From: Candidatus Avimonas merdigallinarum
Lineage (GTDB): Bacteria > Bacillota > Clostridia > Oscillospirales > Acutalibacteraceae
Length of the DNA: 64,000 nucleotides
Assembly: GCA_904377855.1 (NCBI GenBank)
Contig: CAJFGS010000021.1
Location: 28,647 to 92,646 of the forward strand
Direction: 5' to 3'
Part shown: positions 25,711-34,335 of the stretch, in pieces
Numbering within the stretch: position 1 is the first letter of the stretch
Layout of the letters: each line of letters starts with the position of its first letter
Program-made: the position numbers and the translations under genes
Notes under the pieces: model-generated
Seen by the model: the letters and a program-made list of their open reading frames with translations, nothing else
The model's database searches: none
Told to the model about the DNA's origin: nothing

Positions 25711-27093
25711 TTACTTTAGCACAACCAGGCGGTCGAAACCCGCCTCTTTCAGGCGAACGGCCAGCTCCGCGGTAATCCGTTCGCCGGGGACCACCGCCGC
25801 CACCCCCGGCGGGCAGGGGCAGGCCGCCCGCGCCGCGATCCGGCCGGCAGCTTCGGGGGCGGGGACCGTCTCGCAGGGGGCGAGAAGCGCCTCCCGCGGG
25901 GAGCAGACCACTTCGGGCGGGGACCCGTCCCAGGCGTATGGGGCCGCCTTCGCCCCTTTGCCGGGAACGCCCCGGCCAAGGAAACGGCCCCGACGCCGGG
26001 CGGCCGGCAGCCCCCGGATCGCCCCGCGCAGCCGCTCCAGCTCCGCCGGCGTATTGAACGGCGTGAGGATAAACACCACATACCGCCCGTCCGCATACTC
26101 CGGCTCGCAGCCCTGCGCGCGGAAGAACTCCGCCGCCTCGCCGCCCTCTACCCCGATGCTGCGGGTATCCAGCGTCAGCCGGGCTGGATCCTGCAGCGGG
26201 CCGCCCAGCACGTCGATTTCTTCCTCCCACGCGGTTTTCCGCAGCCCCGCCGTCTCCTCGGCGGTCAGCCGGTACGCCTCCCTGCCGGCCCGCACCCACC
26301 AGTCCCGCGCGAGATCCAGGGAACCCAGCACCGGGAAGCCCGGGGAGGTGGAGCCAAACAGGGCCATCGCCGCTTTCGCCTCCGCCCGCCCGGCCCAGGG
26401 GACGCCGTCCGCCTTCCGGCCGATGTGGAGCATCGCGCCGCCGGTCAGCACCGGGAGGGTCTTGTGGGCGGAATCGGCCGTCATCGCCGCGCCCTGCGCC
26501 AGCGGATGCCGGCCGAACGCCCCCAGATGGCTGCCGTGGGCGTTGTCCACCAGCAGGGGGACGCCCGCCGCCCGGCACACCGCGGCAATCCGCGGGACGT
26601 CCGCCAGCCGGCCGTAATAATCCGGGCTGGTGATGTATACGGCGCGTATATTTTTGTCCTGTTTCAACGATTCTGCAATCCCGCCCGCCTCCGGCCGGCC
26701 GTCCTCTCCCGGCCAGAGCCAGGCCGGCTCCATCCCCAGGAGGGCGGCGGCATGGACGGCGGAGCGGTGGGCGTTGCGCAGGAAGAGCACCCGGCCGCCC
26801 GGGCCTCCGCCCAGCAGCAGCATCGTCTGGATGCACAGCGTGCACCCGCCGGCGCTGAACAGCGTTTCCGCCGCGCCAAACGCCTCGGCCGCCAGCTTTT
26901 CCGCCTGTTCAATCACATCGCCGCCGTCGTACAGGCTGCCGGTTTCGGGCAGCTCGGTCAAATCCAGCGCCAGGGAGCTAATCTCCCCCAGCAGGCCGGC
27001 CCGCCCCTTGTGCCCCGGCGTATGAAAGGAAGCGCGTCCCTTGGCGGCATACCCCCGCAGGGCGTCCGCCAGCGGCGCGCCGGTGTTAAACAT
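25711..27093 (-). CDS. Orn/Lys/Arg decarboxylase-family PLP enzyme (YaaO-like)
   Basis: 460 residues from ATG 27093. Fold-type I PLP enzyme with FHTPGHKGR near the N-terminus, LLVDNAHGSHLGAF (the PLP-binding Asp, though DEAH is DNAH here) and the Schiff-base Lys in DSAHKTLPVLTGGAML. Family members decarboxylate arginine, lysine or ornithine for polyamine synthesis; the substrate is not readable here. Its start codon lies inside the end of the alanine-racemase-like gene (8-base overlap), so translation is coupled. A TTG at 27108 is an alternative start. B. subtilis has yaaO in the same neighbourhood, before tmk and yaaQ. Confidence 0.88.
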   Translation of the reverse strand: MFNTGAPLADALRGYAAKGRASFHTPGHKGRAGLLGEISSLALDLTELPETGSLYDGGDVIEQAEKLAAEAFGAAETLFSAGGCTLCIQTMLLLGGGPGGRVLFLRNAHRSAVHAAALLGMEPAWLWPGEDGRPEAGGIAESLKQDKNIRAVYITSPDYYGRLADVPRIAAVCRAAGVPLLVDNAHGSHLGAFGRHPLAQGAAMTADSAHKTLPVLTGGAMLHIGRKADGVPWAGRAEAKAAMALFGSTSPGFPVLGSLDLARDWWVRAGREAYRLTAEETAGLRKTAWEEEIDVLGGPLQDPARLTLDTRSIGVEGGEAAEFFRAQGCEPEYADGRYVVFILTPFNTPAELERLRGAIRGLPAARRRGRFLGRGVPGKGAKAAPYAWDGSPPEVVCSPREALLAPCETVPAPEAAGRIAARAACPCPPGVAAVVPGERITAELAVRLKEAGFDRLVVLK

Positions 27094-28150
27094 ATTCCCG
27101 GCGGGCAAAGGCGCTCAGCCCCACCGGATCCACCTCAAAGGAGACGATGTCCCCCGGCGCGCAGTCGATATCGGTCACATCCACCGTCAACGCGGTCAGC
27201 CCCGCCCGGCCGAGGAGGGGGGCCCGCTTCCCGTTGATTTCGCAGGTCTGCCGGCGGTCAAACAGGCCGCGGCGGCGGTTCGGCTCCTCCGGGAACAGGC
27301 CGTCGGCCAGGCCCGCCGGCACCACCGCCACCCGGGTGGCTCGCTTGACGCAGCAGCGCCCGTCCTCCCCGACCGTGCCGCCGGCGGCCAGCCATTTCAC
27401 GTCGCAGATTTCCGACACCGCGCGGCCCACTTTCTTGAGGCTGCCCCGTTCCTTCCGGGCCGCCTTGGGGGATTCGCCCCGGCCGAACAGTTCCGCCCCC
27501 ACCCGGACGGCCGAAAGCCGCATCTCGGGGCAGAGGGCGAGCTGGTTGACATCCGCCATGTGCGCAAAGCCGGGGGTCAGCCCCTCCCGGCGGATAGCGG
27601 CGAGCACCCGCCCAAAATCCTTCACCTGCTGCGCGCGGCGGGAGGCCTTCCCCTCGCTGCCGTAGGGCAGGACGGTAAACACCCCGGTCAGTTCCAGGTT
27701 GCCGAGATGCTTGACGGTCTGGGCCGCTTTCGCCGCGTCCTGCGGGGAGAAGCCGAAGCGCCCCATGCCGAAATCAAAGCAGAGCTGGATCCGGGCGCGG
27801 CGGTGGAGCTTCCTGCCGAGCGAACTGAGCAGGACGGCGCTGTCGTTGGAGCCGACCGCCGCCACCAGATCGTTTTCCAGGATGGCCCGGATATCCTCCT
27901 CCCCGGAATAGGGGGTAAGGAGCAGGATATCCAGCCCCCGCACGGCGTCCGCTATCCGCACCGCCTCCTCCAGGCGGGAAACCGCGACGGTCCGCACCCC
28001 TTCGTTCGCCAGCAGCTGGGCGACGGCCGCGTCGCCCAGGCCGTAGGCGTTCGCTTCCAGCACCGGGATCATCGGGGTGTCGCCCACCTGCCGCTGCAGG
28101 AAGCGGTAATTCTGCAGGATTCGTTCGGTCTGGACCAGCAGCGTAATCAT
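27086..28150 (-). CDS. Alanine-racemase-like protein lacking both catalytic residues
   Basis: 354 residues, full length for the family, with a strong AGGAGG site. The fold is clear: IPVLEANAYGLGD, FDFGMGRFGF, VRVGAELFGRG, VVPAGLADG and GRAGLTALTVDVTD align with alanine racemase motifs. The PLP-binding Lys (VVKANAYGHG in the family) is Glu32. The catalytic Tyr (VSYG, Tyr265 in the Geobacillus enzyme) aligns without gaps to Glu262 in TVGEDG. The PLP-phosphate Ser of HxANSA is also lost (HMADVNQ), while the Arg beside it and Tyr36 remain. It should not racemise alanine. It overlaps the YaaO-like decarboxylase, suggesting a joint function. Confidence 0.85.
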   Translation of the reverse strand: MITLLVQTERILQNYRFLQRQVGDTPMIPVLEANAYGLGDAAVAQLLANEGVRTVAVSRLEEAVRIADAVRGLDILLLTPYSGEEDIRAILENDLVAAVGSNDSAVLLSSLGRKLHRRARIQLCFDFGMGRFGFSPQDAAKAAQTVKHLGNLELTGVFTVLPYGSEGKASRRAQQVKDFGRVLAAIRREGLTPGFAHMADVNQLALCPEMRLSAVRVGAELFGRGESPKAARKERGSLKKVGRAVSEICDVKWLAAGGTVGEDGRCCVKRATRVAVVPAGLADGLFPEEPNRRRGLFDRRQTCEINGKRAPLLGRAGLTALTVDVTDIDCAPGDIVSFEVDPVGLSAFARREYV

Positions 28151-28287
28151 CGGGGCATCCTCCTATATAAAAAGAATAAATTACTTAAAATAGAAGTATT
28201 CGGCCTATGTTATCTAATCAACGTTTCCATATGCTGCAAAATGCAATCCCCGTCAAGGCAAATGCCTGCAAACCTGCGCAGACGATA

Positions 28288-28866
28288 TCATCGCCTACCG
28301 TTAGTCTGCAAAAAAGGGAACTTTGCCCTTAAAAAATACCGATATTCCTCCGGCGACGCTGGATCGCCATACTCTTTTTCTATCGTATTCCTTAGCCAAC
28401 GGAGTTTGCTTTCTCCCATCTCTTCATACTTCCGGAAAACAATTTTCCCGTTTTCGACCGCTTCCATTATTGCCGTGTAAGCGTCTGGAATATATTCACA
28501 ATGCAATCCCTTCACGGCATGCTCGCAGACGAATGTAAATGGAATTTCATGGAACGCCCGGCCGTCCGGCAGCAATTCCGTGGAATAAATATAGCCTTGC
28601 ACCCCTCTGTATGTATCTACAGCGGCATCTGGGTAATATTCGTCCAACTGCAAAATACCATCTTTGGTAAAGCCGTAGCTTGCCCATTTTTTCCACGGGC
28701 CCCTTGGAGCATATCCGGTCTCTTTACAATATTTCTCAACGGCATTGCTTAAATATACCAAGGTGTTTTCCCTTTTCGCGGAGAAGTAAACATATGGTAT
28801 TCCATGGTTGGAAATTTGGGGCTTTAGGCACTGGAGCCCTCCGACTGAAGAAGCGTGATAGTACAT
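28288..28866 (-). CDS. Uncharacterised protein, AT-richer than its surroundings
   Basis: 192 residues, MYYHASSVGGLQCLKPQISNHG split as YYHAS...LKP...NHG, a start found in a family of small unannotated Firmicute proteins. There is no signal peptide or membrane segment. Aromatic residues and Lys/Glu are abundant, and the ending FRKYEEMGESKLRWL is helical. Base composition is visibly less GC-rich than all neighbours, which suggests recent acquisition. AGGGG and GAGGG precede the ATG. Function unknown. The first residues slightly resemble ADP-ribosyltransferase-like folds, but I would not assign one. Confidence 0.7.
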   Translation of the reverse strand: MYYHASSVGGLQCLKPQISNHGIPYVYFSAKRENTLVYLSNAVEKYCKETGYAPRGPWKKWASYGFTKDGILQLDEYYPDAAVDTYRGVQGYIYSTELLPDGRAFHEIPFTFVCEHAVKGLHCEYIPDAYTAIMEAVENGKIVFRKYEEMGESKLRWLRNTIEKEYGDPASPEEYRYFLRAKFPFLQTNGRR

Positions 28867-29002
28867 ATTCCCTCATCCCCTTTTTTCACCTCTCGTGCGC
28901 AGAAAAGACGTTTGGGGCGGAAGCCATCCTGCTGTCAAGCCGGCGGGAAAAGCCGTTCCCCCCGGGCGCGCGCCCTGTGGGGGCGCTGCTTTCATTATAC
29001 CG

Positions 29003-29869
29003 TTATCTCCCGTTTGCGTCAATCAGCGACAGATTCCGCGCCAGCACCTTTTTCCCCCGCCAGCCGTAGGCTTTCCCCCGCAGATCCTCCAGCGATTCCA
29101 GGGTCAGGGCGGGGGTGTACCGCCCCCCAAAGCAGGGATGCGGATCGATCCGGGCGTCCCGGTTCATCGGGCACGCCTCCTGGCAGGCGTCGCAGCCCCA
29201 GGCCATCCCGCTATGCTGCAGGAGGCGGGCCTCCGCCTGGGTGAGTTCCCCCTTTTTCTGGGTGATGGCCGACAGGCAGGTCTCCCTGCCGGCGTCCGGG
29301 GCGGCGAGGCAGGCACCCGGACAGGCGGCGGCGCACCGCCCGCAGCCGGGGCAGCGGGGCGGCTCGGCCGGGACGGGGCCGGCGAGGGGGAGGCCGGTCA
29401 CAACCGCGCCAATGAAGACCCACGAACCATACACCGGGTGGATGAGCAGCCCATTCTCCCCCACCACGCCCAGCCCTGCCAGCGCCGCGGCCCGCACCTC
29501 CGGGATCGGGGAGCTGTCGATAAAGGGGAGGAACTGCTCGCCGGGGAAGGCCTCCGCCAGCCGGGAAGCGGCCTGTTCCAGCACCCCGCCGGCGGCGTGG
29601 TGATAATCCGGCACCCGGGCGTAGCGGGACAGGTTGCTCCGCCCGCCAGGAGAACCCCCGCCTGCCGTTCCCTCGTCCGGGAAGCGGTAGGGGAAAAGGG
29701 CGGCGATGACCGTGCGGGCCGGCGCTTCCGGCGGGAAGGCTTCCGCCAGCCTCTCCCGCCCCCGGCAAGGGAGCAGCCGCCCCTCCACCGCCGAAAAGGG
29801 GCAGAACCCGTGCAGGGGCAGTCCCGATTCTTCCAGAATCCGCTTTACCGTTTCCTGTCTGTCCCCCAT
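29003..29869 (-). CDS. QueG-like double-cluster iron-sulfur protein
   Basis: 288 residues from ATG 29869 (GGGGAGG upstream). The DUF1730-like N-terminal half (FPYRFPDE, SRYARVPDYHH, IDSSPIPEVRAAALAGLG) is followed by two [4Fe-4S] motifs, CPGCGRCAAACPGACL and CDACQEACPMNRDA. This matches epoxyqueuosine reductase QueG, which makes queuosine in tRNA using cobalamin, but the protein is shorter and lacks the C-terminal HEAT-like repeat. Short QueG-like proteins are frequent in Clostridia and their substrate is uncertain. No other queuosine genes are nearby. Confidence 0.85.
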   Translation of the reverse strand: MGDRQETVKRILEESGLPLHGFCPFSAVEGRLLPCRGRERLAEAFPPEAPARTVIAALFPYRFPDEGTAGGGSPGGRSNLSRYARVPDYHHAAGGVLEQAASRLAEAFPGEQFLPFIDSSPIPEVRAAALAGLGVVGENGLLIHPVYGSWVFIGAVVTGLPLAGPVPAEPPRCPGCGRCAAACPGACLAAPDAGRETCLSAITQKKGELTQAEARLLQHSGMAWGCDACQEACPMNRDARIDPHPCFGGRYTPALTLESLEDLRGKAYGWRGKKVLARNLSLIDANGR

Positions 29870-30199
29870 AGGGCTTCCTCCCCTTTCTCCGCGTCCGCCG
29901 GCGCGCAGCCAGCCCGCTCGCCGGGCTTTTCCTCTATTATACCACATCCTCCCGCTTCCGTCCCCCTCTTGCGCGGGCAAAATCCGGCGGAAAAGGGGCG
30001 GAGGCAGTCTCCGGCACCGGCTCCACGGCCGGGGGCCCCTCTTTTCCGCCGCCTCGCCAGCGCGGCGCGTTCCTGCCGGATGGCCCGAATAAACGCAGCG
30101 GACCGTTTCCGATCCGCTGCGTTCGCCTGCCTTTCGGCGGCGGGATATTGCCTTTTACAGGGCCGCCGCCCCCTGCTCAGGAGGCTGGAAAACCGGGAT
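29870..30199. other. Intergenic region, no gene
   Basis: GC-rich and non-coding. A TATAAT lies on the minus strand at 29941-29936 without a good -35. Contains the hairpin at 30092-30123. Confidence 0.4.
30092..30123 (-). terminator. Possible terminator of the Xre regulator gene
   Basis: AACGCAGCGGA (30092-30102) pairs with TCCGCTGCGTT (30113-30123). The minus strand then reads TATTC, a weak T tract. Confidence 0.4.
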
Positions 30200-30805
30200 T
30201 TATCGCACGATGCGGTGCCTGCACATCCCGGTTTTGCCGCATGCCGGGCACTTCAGCCGGCGTTTTGTAAGGGCGTGGTAACCTTTCACGTACTCGCTCA
30301 TGGTGGGGACAAAATGGGCCTTGCAGTGCGGGCACTCAAAGCAGCCCGCCCTGGCGTCCAGCATGGCGGCCGCCCCGACGCCTGCCGCCGCCGTTGCCGC
30401 TGCAAGCACAAGCAGGGCTGCCCGCGCAATCGTCGGCATCGCTATAAACGCCGCGATGACCACCAGGGAGCAAACCGCTATCACCGTTATCACGCCGCAG
30501 ACAATCGACAGCGCCATGCGTTTCTTGTTTTCTTCGTTTTCTCTCATAAGATTCATCATGTTCTCCTCCGCTTTCTTCCGATAGTCCGGTTCCGAGACCC
30601 GTTCGCCTGTCAGAAGGTCGTTGACGGTAATGTGCAGTGCGCCGCACAGCGGCAGCATCAGGGATGCCTCCGGAAGCCCTTTCCCCCGCTCCCATTTGGA
30701 AACGGTTTTATCGCTGATCAACAGGATATCGGCAAGCTGCCGCTGCGTCAGGTTCTGCGCTTTCCGCGTCTGCGCTATGAACCGGCCAATCCGGATTTGG
30801 TCCAT
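30200..30805 (-). CDS. Membrane-anchored Xre-family regulator with zinc ribbon
   Basis: 201 residues (AAGGAGG upstream). Residues 1-65 form an HTH_3 domain (RKAQNLTQRQLADILLISDK, VSKWERGKGLPEASLM in two blocks). A charged helix (about 70-95) leads to two membrane helices (about 97-145). The C-terminus is a zinc ribbon, CPHC at about 156 and CPAC at about 185. DNA binding at the membrane plus a cytoplasmic or outer zinc ribbon suggests a sensor-repressor. The targets are unknown; no divergent partner gene is present. Confidence 0.85.
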   Translation of the reverse strand: MDQIRIGRFIAQTRKAQNLTQRQLADILLISDKTVSKWERGKGLPEASLMLPLCGALHITVNDLLTGERVSEPDYRKKAEENMMNLMRENEENKKRMALSIVCGVITVIAVCSLVVIAAFIAMPTIARAALLVLAAATAAAGVGAAAMLDARAGCFECPHCKAHFVPTMSEYVKGYHALTKRRLKCPACGKTGMCRHRIVR

Positions 30806-31047
30806 GCCTTTTCCTCCTTTCCGCCTCGATTATATCGCATGAAGGATGGGATAAACACCCAGGCTGCGTTGAGTTTTGCGCCTCGCCGGAGCGTCGAGCA
30901 AAAATTCCCGGCCGCCGGACGCCGCTCCCCGTCGACGGCGGGGGAAGGTGGCCCCGGGCACGGCCCCGGAGGGAGAACCCTTCTCGCCGCGGCTGTACGC
31001 CCTGTAAAAAAGCCCGGGCGGGATCCGGCCGGTGGTCGTCCGCCAAT

Positions 31048-31086
31048 GAAAAAGGGCGGCCGCCTTCCCATTGGCAGCCGCCCTTT
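31048..31086 (-). terminator. Terminator of the kinase operon
   Basis: AAAGGGCGGC (31051-31060) pairs with GCCGCCCTTT (31077-31086). The minus strand ends TTTTTCATT. Confidence 0.8.
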
Positions 31087-31090
31087 TCTT

Positions 31091-31606
31091 TTAAAGCAGA
31101 GACGCCAGGCGGCCGGCCACCTCTTCCGGGGTGAGGCCGTCGGTCGCTATCTTCCGGGTGTCCAGCCCCGGGTAGAGGGCGAGGCGCTGCAAGCTCCGCC
31201 CGATTACGTCCGGGGTGCGCGCCCCGGCGGCGATGTCCCGGCCAAGCCGCTCCCGCAGCGTCTGCTCGGAGCAGAGGAGGGAGGCCTTTATCACCCGCAC
31301 CCCTTCCGGCGGCAGCCCGCCGTCCGGGAAAAGGCGGCGGAGGATCTGGGCATAGATCCCGTCCTCATGCAGCACCCAGCAGAAAATCACGGTGTCGATC
31401 CATGGGTTTTGGAGGAAGCGGCGCAGGAGGAAATCGATATTGTCCAGCGCCATCGCTTTGTTTTCCGCGTTGGCCGAAAAGGGATGGATATCCCAGCACC
31501 GGTCGCCGTCCAGGAACACGCAGCGATCCAGCCGGTTTTTCAGCGCGCGGCAGGCGGCGGTCTTCCCCACGCCCATGGCCCCGCCGACCATCAGCAGCGT
31601 CTTCAT
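31091..31606 (-). CDS. P-loop nucleotide kinase-like protein
   Basis: 171 residues starting MKTLLMVGGAMGVGKTAAC, with Walker A GGAMGVGKT at 8-16, a DGD motif (FLDGDRCWD) that would hold Mg or substrate, and an Arg-rich lid (RERLGRDIAAGAR). It resembles small AAA/adenylylsulfate-kinase-like kinases of unknown substrate. GGGGAGG precedes the start. Its ATG overlaps the upstream stop as ATGA, so translation is coupled to the membrane protein gene. Confidence 0.75.
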   Translation of the reverse strand: MKTLLMVGGAMGVGKTAACRALKNRLDRCVFLDGDRCWDIHPFSANAENKAMALDNIDFLLRRFLQNPWIDTVIFCWVLHEDGIYAQILRRLFPDGGLPPEGVRVIKASLLCSEQTLRERLGRDIAAGARTPDVIGRSLQRLALYPGLDTRKIATDGLTPEEVAGRLASLL

Positions 31607-32262
31607 TCCGCCGCCTCCCCGTAATTGGCACGGTAAAATTCCTCCGCCGGGAGCATCAGCACCAGGCGGTGCTTCCCCCGCAGATGCAGCCAGATCACCG
31701 CCGCCATAATCACCGAGCCCGCCAGGCAGATCATCATATCCTCCATGGTATCCCCCGCGCCCGTGGCGGTCATATTCTGCGAATCGTGCCCGGTCAGCAG
31801 GAAGCCCACGTACTCGAACATCTCCCACAGCCCCGCGATAAACTGGGAGAAGAAAAAGGCAAAGCCCGTGGCGGCCAGCGCATCCTTTCCAATCGGGGCG
31901 GACCGATCCTCCCGTACCATCCAGTACAGGCACAGCCCGACAAGGGTGAACAGGAACCCGCTTAGGCAGTGGGCGGCCAGATCGTACCACCAGAGATAGG
32001 TATACAGCCCCAGCACCGTCCCGAGGTGGAAGGCCAGGGCAATGAAGATAAGCAACACCGCGTCCATAAGGGGCGCCTTTTTCAGCCGGAAAATCCGCCG
32101 GATAAGGGGGAATGCCAGCAAAAACAGCAGCCCCGCCAGGCCGCCCAGCCCCCGCGCGGCATTCCCGCCCGAAAGCAGCACGTACCCGCCCGCGGCAAAA
32201 CAGACAATCCCATAAAGGACCGCCGTCACCAGCAAAAATTTCCCATATCGAAGGTTCTTCAT
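31603..32262 (-). CDS. YjdF/DUF2238-like integral membrane protein
   Basis: 219 residues from ATG 32262; GGAGAGG is nine bases from this ATG and touches the alternative ATG at 32271. About six membrane helices. The segments LYTYLWWYDLAAHCLSGFL and IAGLWEMFEY resemble the WYD-H and WE-FEY motifs of YjdF-type proteins. The function of that family is unknown. It is in an operon with the kinase downstream. Confidence 0.7.
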   Translation of the reverse strand: MKNLRYGKFLLVTAVLYGIVCFAAGGYVLLSGGNAARGLGGLAGLLFLLAFPLIRRIFRLKKAPLMDAVLLIFIALAFHLGTVLGLYTYLWWYDLAAHCLSGFLFTLVGLCLYWMVREDRSAPIGKDALAATGFAFFFSQFIAGLWEMFEYVGFLLTGHDSQNMTATGAGDTMEDMMICLAGSVIMAAVIWLHLRGKHRLVLMLPAEEFYRANYGEAAE

Positions 32263-32650
32263 CTCATCCATCCTCTCCGGTTCCCTTTCCCCGGATTTTG
32301 GCCAAAACCATTGCCCGGCCCCTCCCGGGACCGCTCCCGCCTATTGTATCATACGGCGGGGAAAAAGTCGAACCCCGGCCGGAGGCGGCATCCCGTTCCG
32401 TCCGGACGGCGCATCCCCACGGCCCGGCGCCAATTTTCCCCCCGCGTCGGATTCCCCGCACACCTTATAGCATATGCTCCCGTGTACACGGACATGCAGG
32501 CAGGGATACGGAAAAGGGGCGGATTCGAAAATCCGCCCCCTGCACGGCCCGCATTTTCGGCCGGACGGCTTCATCAGCAGCCGACGGCCCCGGAGCCACC
32601 GTCCGCCCCTTCCGATGCCGATACTGTCGTCGGCAGAAACTACCGGCGTA
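32263..32650. other. Intergenic region with a terminator
   Basis: No coding frame. TACAAT on the minus strand at 32348-32343 could be the -10 element for the membrane protein gene; the -35 is poor. Confidence 0.35.
32512..32539 (-). terminator. Terminator downstream of the lipoprotein gene
   Basis: GGGGCGGATT (32516-32525) pairs with AATCCGCCCC (32530-32539). The minus strand continues with TTTT. Confidence 0.65.
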
Positions 32651-33886
32651 TCAATCTTGGAGTGAATACCACGTTCTTACCTGATGCACCGCGATGCCGA
32701 AATTCCGGTCGGGGAAGGCCTGGAGCAGCATGGCGTTCAGCTTGCCGAGCTCGGACGCCATCACCGCCTTGCCCTCCTCCATGTAGGATACCGGGTCGCC
32801 CTCCGACGACTTGGTTTCCGCCCCAAGGATAATTTTGCAGCCGTATTTCTGAGCGAAAGCAATCTCTTCCTTGGAAACGTTATACATCGCTTCCGCCGTA
32901 TCCCGATAGGACATAATCGCAATAGTGTCGCAGCTCTTCGCCATCAGCTCCGCCAGCACAATCGTCCGGCCGCTCCCGTCCTCGACCGTGTCCTCCAGCC
33001 AGAAGGGGATATCCCATTCCAGCAGCATGCCGGCTTCTTCCGCCGCCGGCACCGCTTTTTCAAGCACAAAATCCGCAAACCACTGCATCACCTTCGCCCG
33101 ATTATCGGAAAAGTCCGAATGCTGGTGAGGCTCCACATCCAGATGCATGGCGTAAAATTTTTCGTCGGCGGAAGCGGCTTCCTGATACCCGTTCACCTTA
33201 TTGACGTAACTGGTAAACCCTGTATTGCCGGGATTGATCCACGCAACATCGCCGGAAAGCGCTGCGACCCGCATCCCCAGCGCCTTTGCCTGCTTGACAA
33301 AAGCCCGCACGTCCGCATAGGAGGTGCCGCCGGATTCCCGCATACCGTCAACACACAGGTAAATTTCCGACGCGCCGTTGGCTGCAAGGAAATCGAGGTA
33401 CCGCGTGCCGGAAGCCCCCTTGATCGAGCTGATGTCCCACCACCATACGCCCAGTGTATTTTTATCCCCCGGCTGGCGGAACTGCATGGTCGTGCCGGAG
33501 GCGGAAGGCTGCGTAGTTGTCGTACTTCCACCGCCCGCCGATTGGCTTGCCGACTGGCTGGAGGTAGGCTTCTTGGTGGTGGTCGGCTTTTCCGTCGTTG
33601 CTGCCGGCCCGGTGGGATCGGGCGCCCCGGCTACCGGCTGTGTTGTTCCGGCAGTAGTGCTTGCCCCTTCCGTCGTCGGCTCCGGTTCGGCCTCCTCAGC
33701 CGTCGTCAAGCCCATACTCCCCGTCCCCGCCGTGGTGGTGCTTTCTGACGTTTCGGTGCCCGACGATCCGGCGGAACTGTCCGCCCCCGCCGGTTCCACG
33801 GCCGAAGAGCAGGCCGTCAAAAGCAGGATCAAAAGAGAAAAAGCGGCAAAAATACTTATCCATTTTTTGTAAAGCCTCGTGCCCAT
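32651..33886 (-). CDS. Lipoprotein with Ser/Thr-rich linker and a TIM-barrel-like domain
   Basis: 411 residues. Lipoprotein signal with lipobox LLTAC (Cys26). Residues about 30-135 form a low-complexity Ser/Thr/Pro/Gly linker (TTTKKPTSSQS and similar). From about 140 a globular domain follows: LGVWWWDISSIKG, SEIYLCVDGM, MRVAALSGDVAW, YAMHLDVEPHQHSD, LLEWDIPFWLED, IAIMSYRDTAE and IILGAETKS. The alternating strand/helix blocks ending in acidic residues suggest a glycoside-hydrolase-like TIM barrel, with Asp and Glu in HLDVEPH as a candidate active site. The family is not recognised. It is exported and membrane-tethered, with its own promoter. Confidence 0.75.
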   Translation of the reverse strand: MGTRLYKKWISIFAAFSLLILLLTACSSAVEPAGADSSAGSSGTETSESTTTAGTGSMGLTTAEEAEPEPTTEGASTTAGTTQPVAGAPDPTGPAATTEKPTTTKKPTSSQSASQSAGGGSTTTTQPSASGTTMQFRQPGDKNTLGVWWWDISSIKGASGTRYLDFLAANGASEIYLCVDGMRESGGTSYADVRAFVKQAKALGMRVAALSGDVAWINPGNTGFTSYVNKVNGYQEAASADEKFYAMHLDVEPHQHSDFSDNRAKVMQWFADFVLEKAVPAAEEAGMLLEWDIPFWLEDTVEDGSGRTIVLAELMAKSCDTIAIMSYRDTAEAMYNVSKEEIAFAQKYGCKIILGAETKSSEGDPVSYMEEGKAVMASELGKLNAMLLQAFPDRNFGIAVHQVRTWYSLQD

Positions 33887-34007
33887 TACACATCCTCCAA
33901 TGAATATACCGGGTCCCCTGCTTGCAAATGCACAAAGCGCGAATGCCGCCTTCGCCGGCCGGTCGGCTCACTGCAGGCCCTGGAATTTGGCATTGTGCCT
34001 TTCTTTT

Positions 34008-34036
34008 ATAATACTTCCGAGCGGCTCAAACGTCAA
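34008..34036 (-). promoter_or_regulatory. Promoter of the lipoprotein gene
   Basis: On the minus strand, TTGACG (34036-34031), 17-base spacer, TATTAT (34013-34008), leaving a leader of about 115 bases. Confidence 0.7.
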
Positions 34037-34335
34037 TACCGCCGGCCGGCTAAACCGTCGCGTTTAGGATAGGGACGGGCGCGCACCCCCGCCCCGGAAG
34101 CCCCCTGCCGCCTTGGGACGCCCGGCCGCGAGGCGCCCAGGGGCGAAAAGGGGCGGCCTGCGCCATCCGCCTATAAAAGCAGGGCTGTTGCAGGCGGATG
34201 GCCAGGCGTTCCTTCCCTGCGCAATCGAAGCCCCTCGGCGGGACCAGGATGCTCTGATTGCAGAAAAAGCGGGCCGTATGCCACGGCCCGCAAAGAGTAT
34301 GCGAATCTGCCCCGCCGCGAGGGGTTGGCTGGGGA
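34037..34335. other. Intergenic region, no gene
   Basis: Contains the ABC transporter terminator at 34264-34291. Nothing else seen. Confidence 0.4.
34264..34291 (-). terminator. Terminator of the ABC transporter gene
   Basis: GCGGGCCGT (34269-34277) pairs with ACGGCCCGC (34283-34291). The minus strand then reads TTTTTC. Confidence 0.85.
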
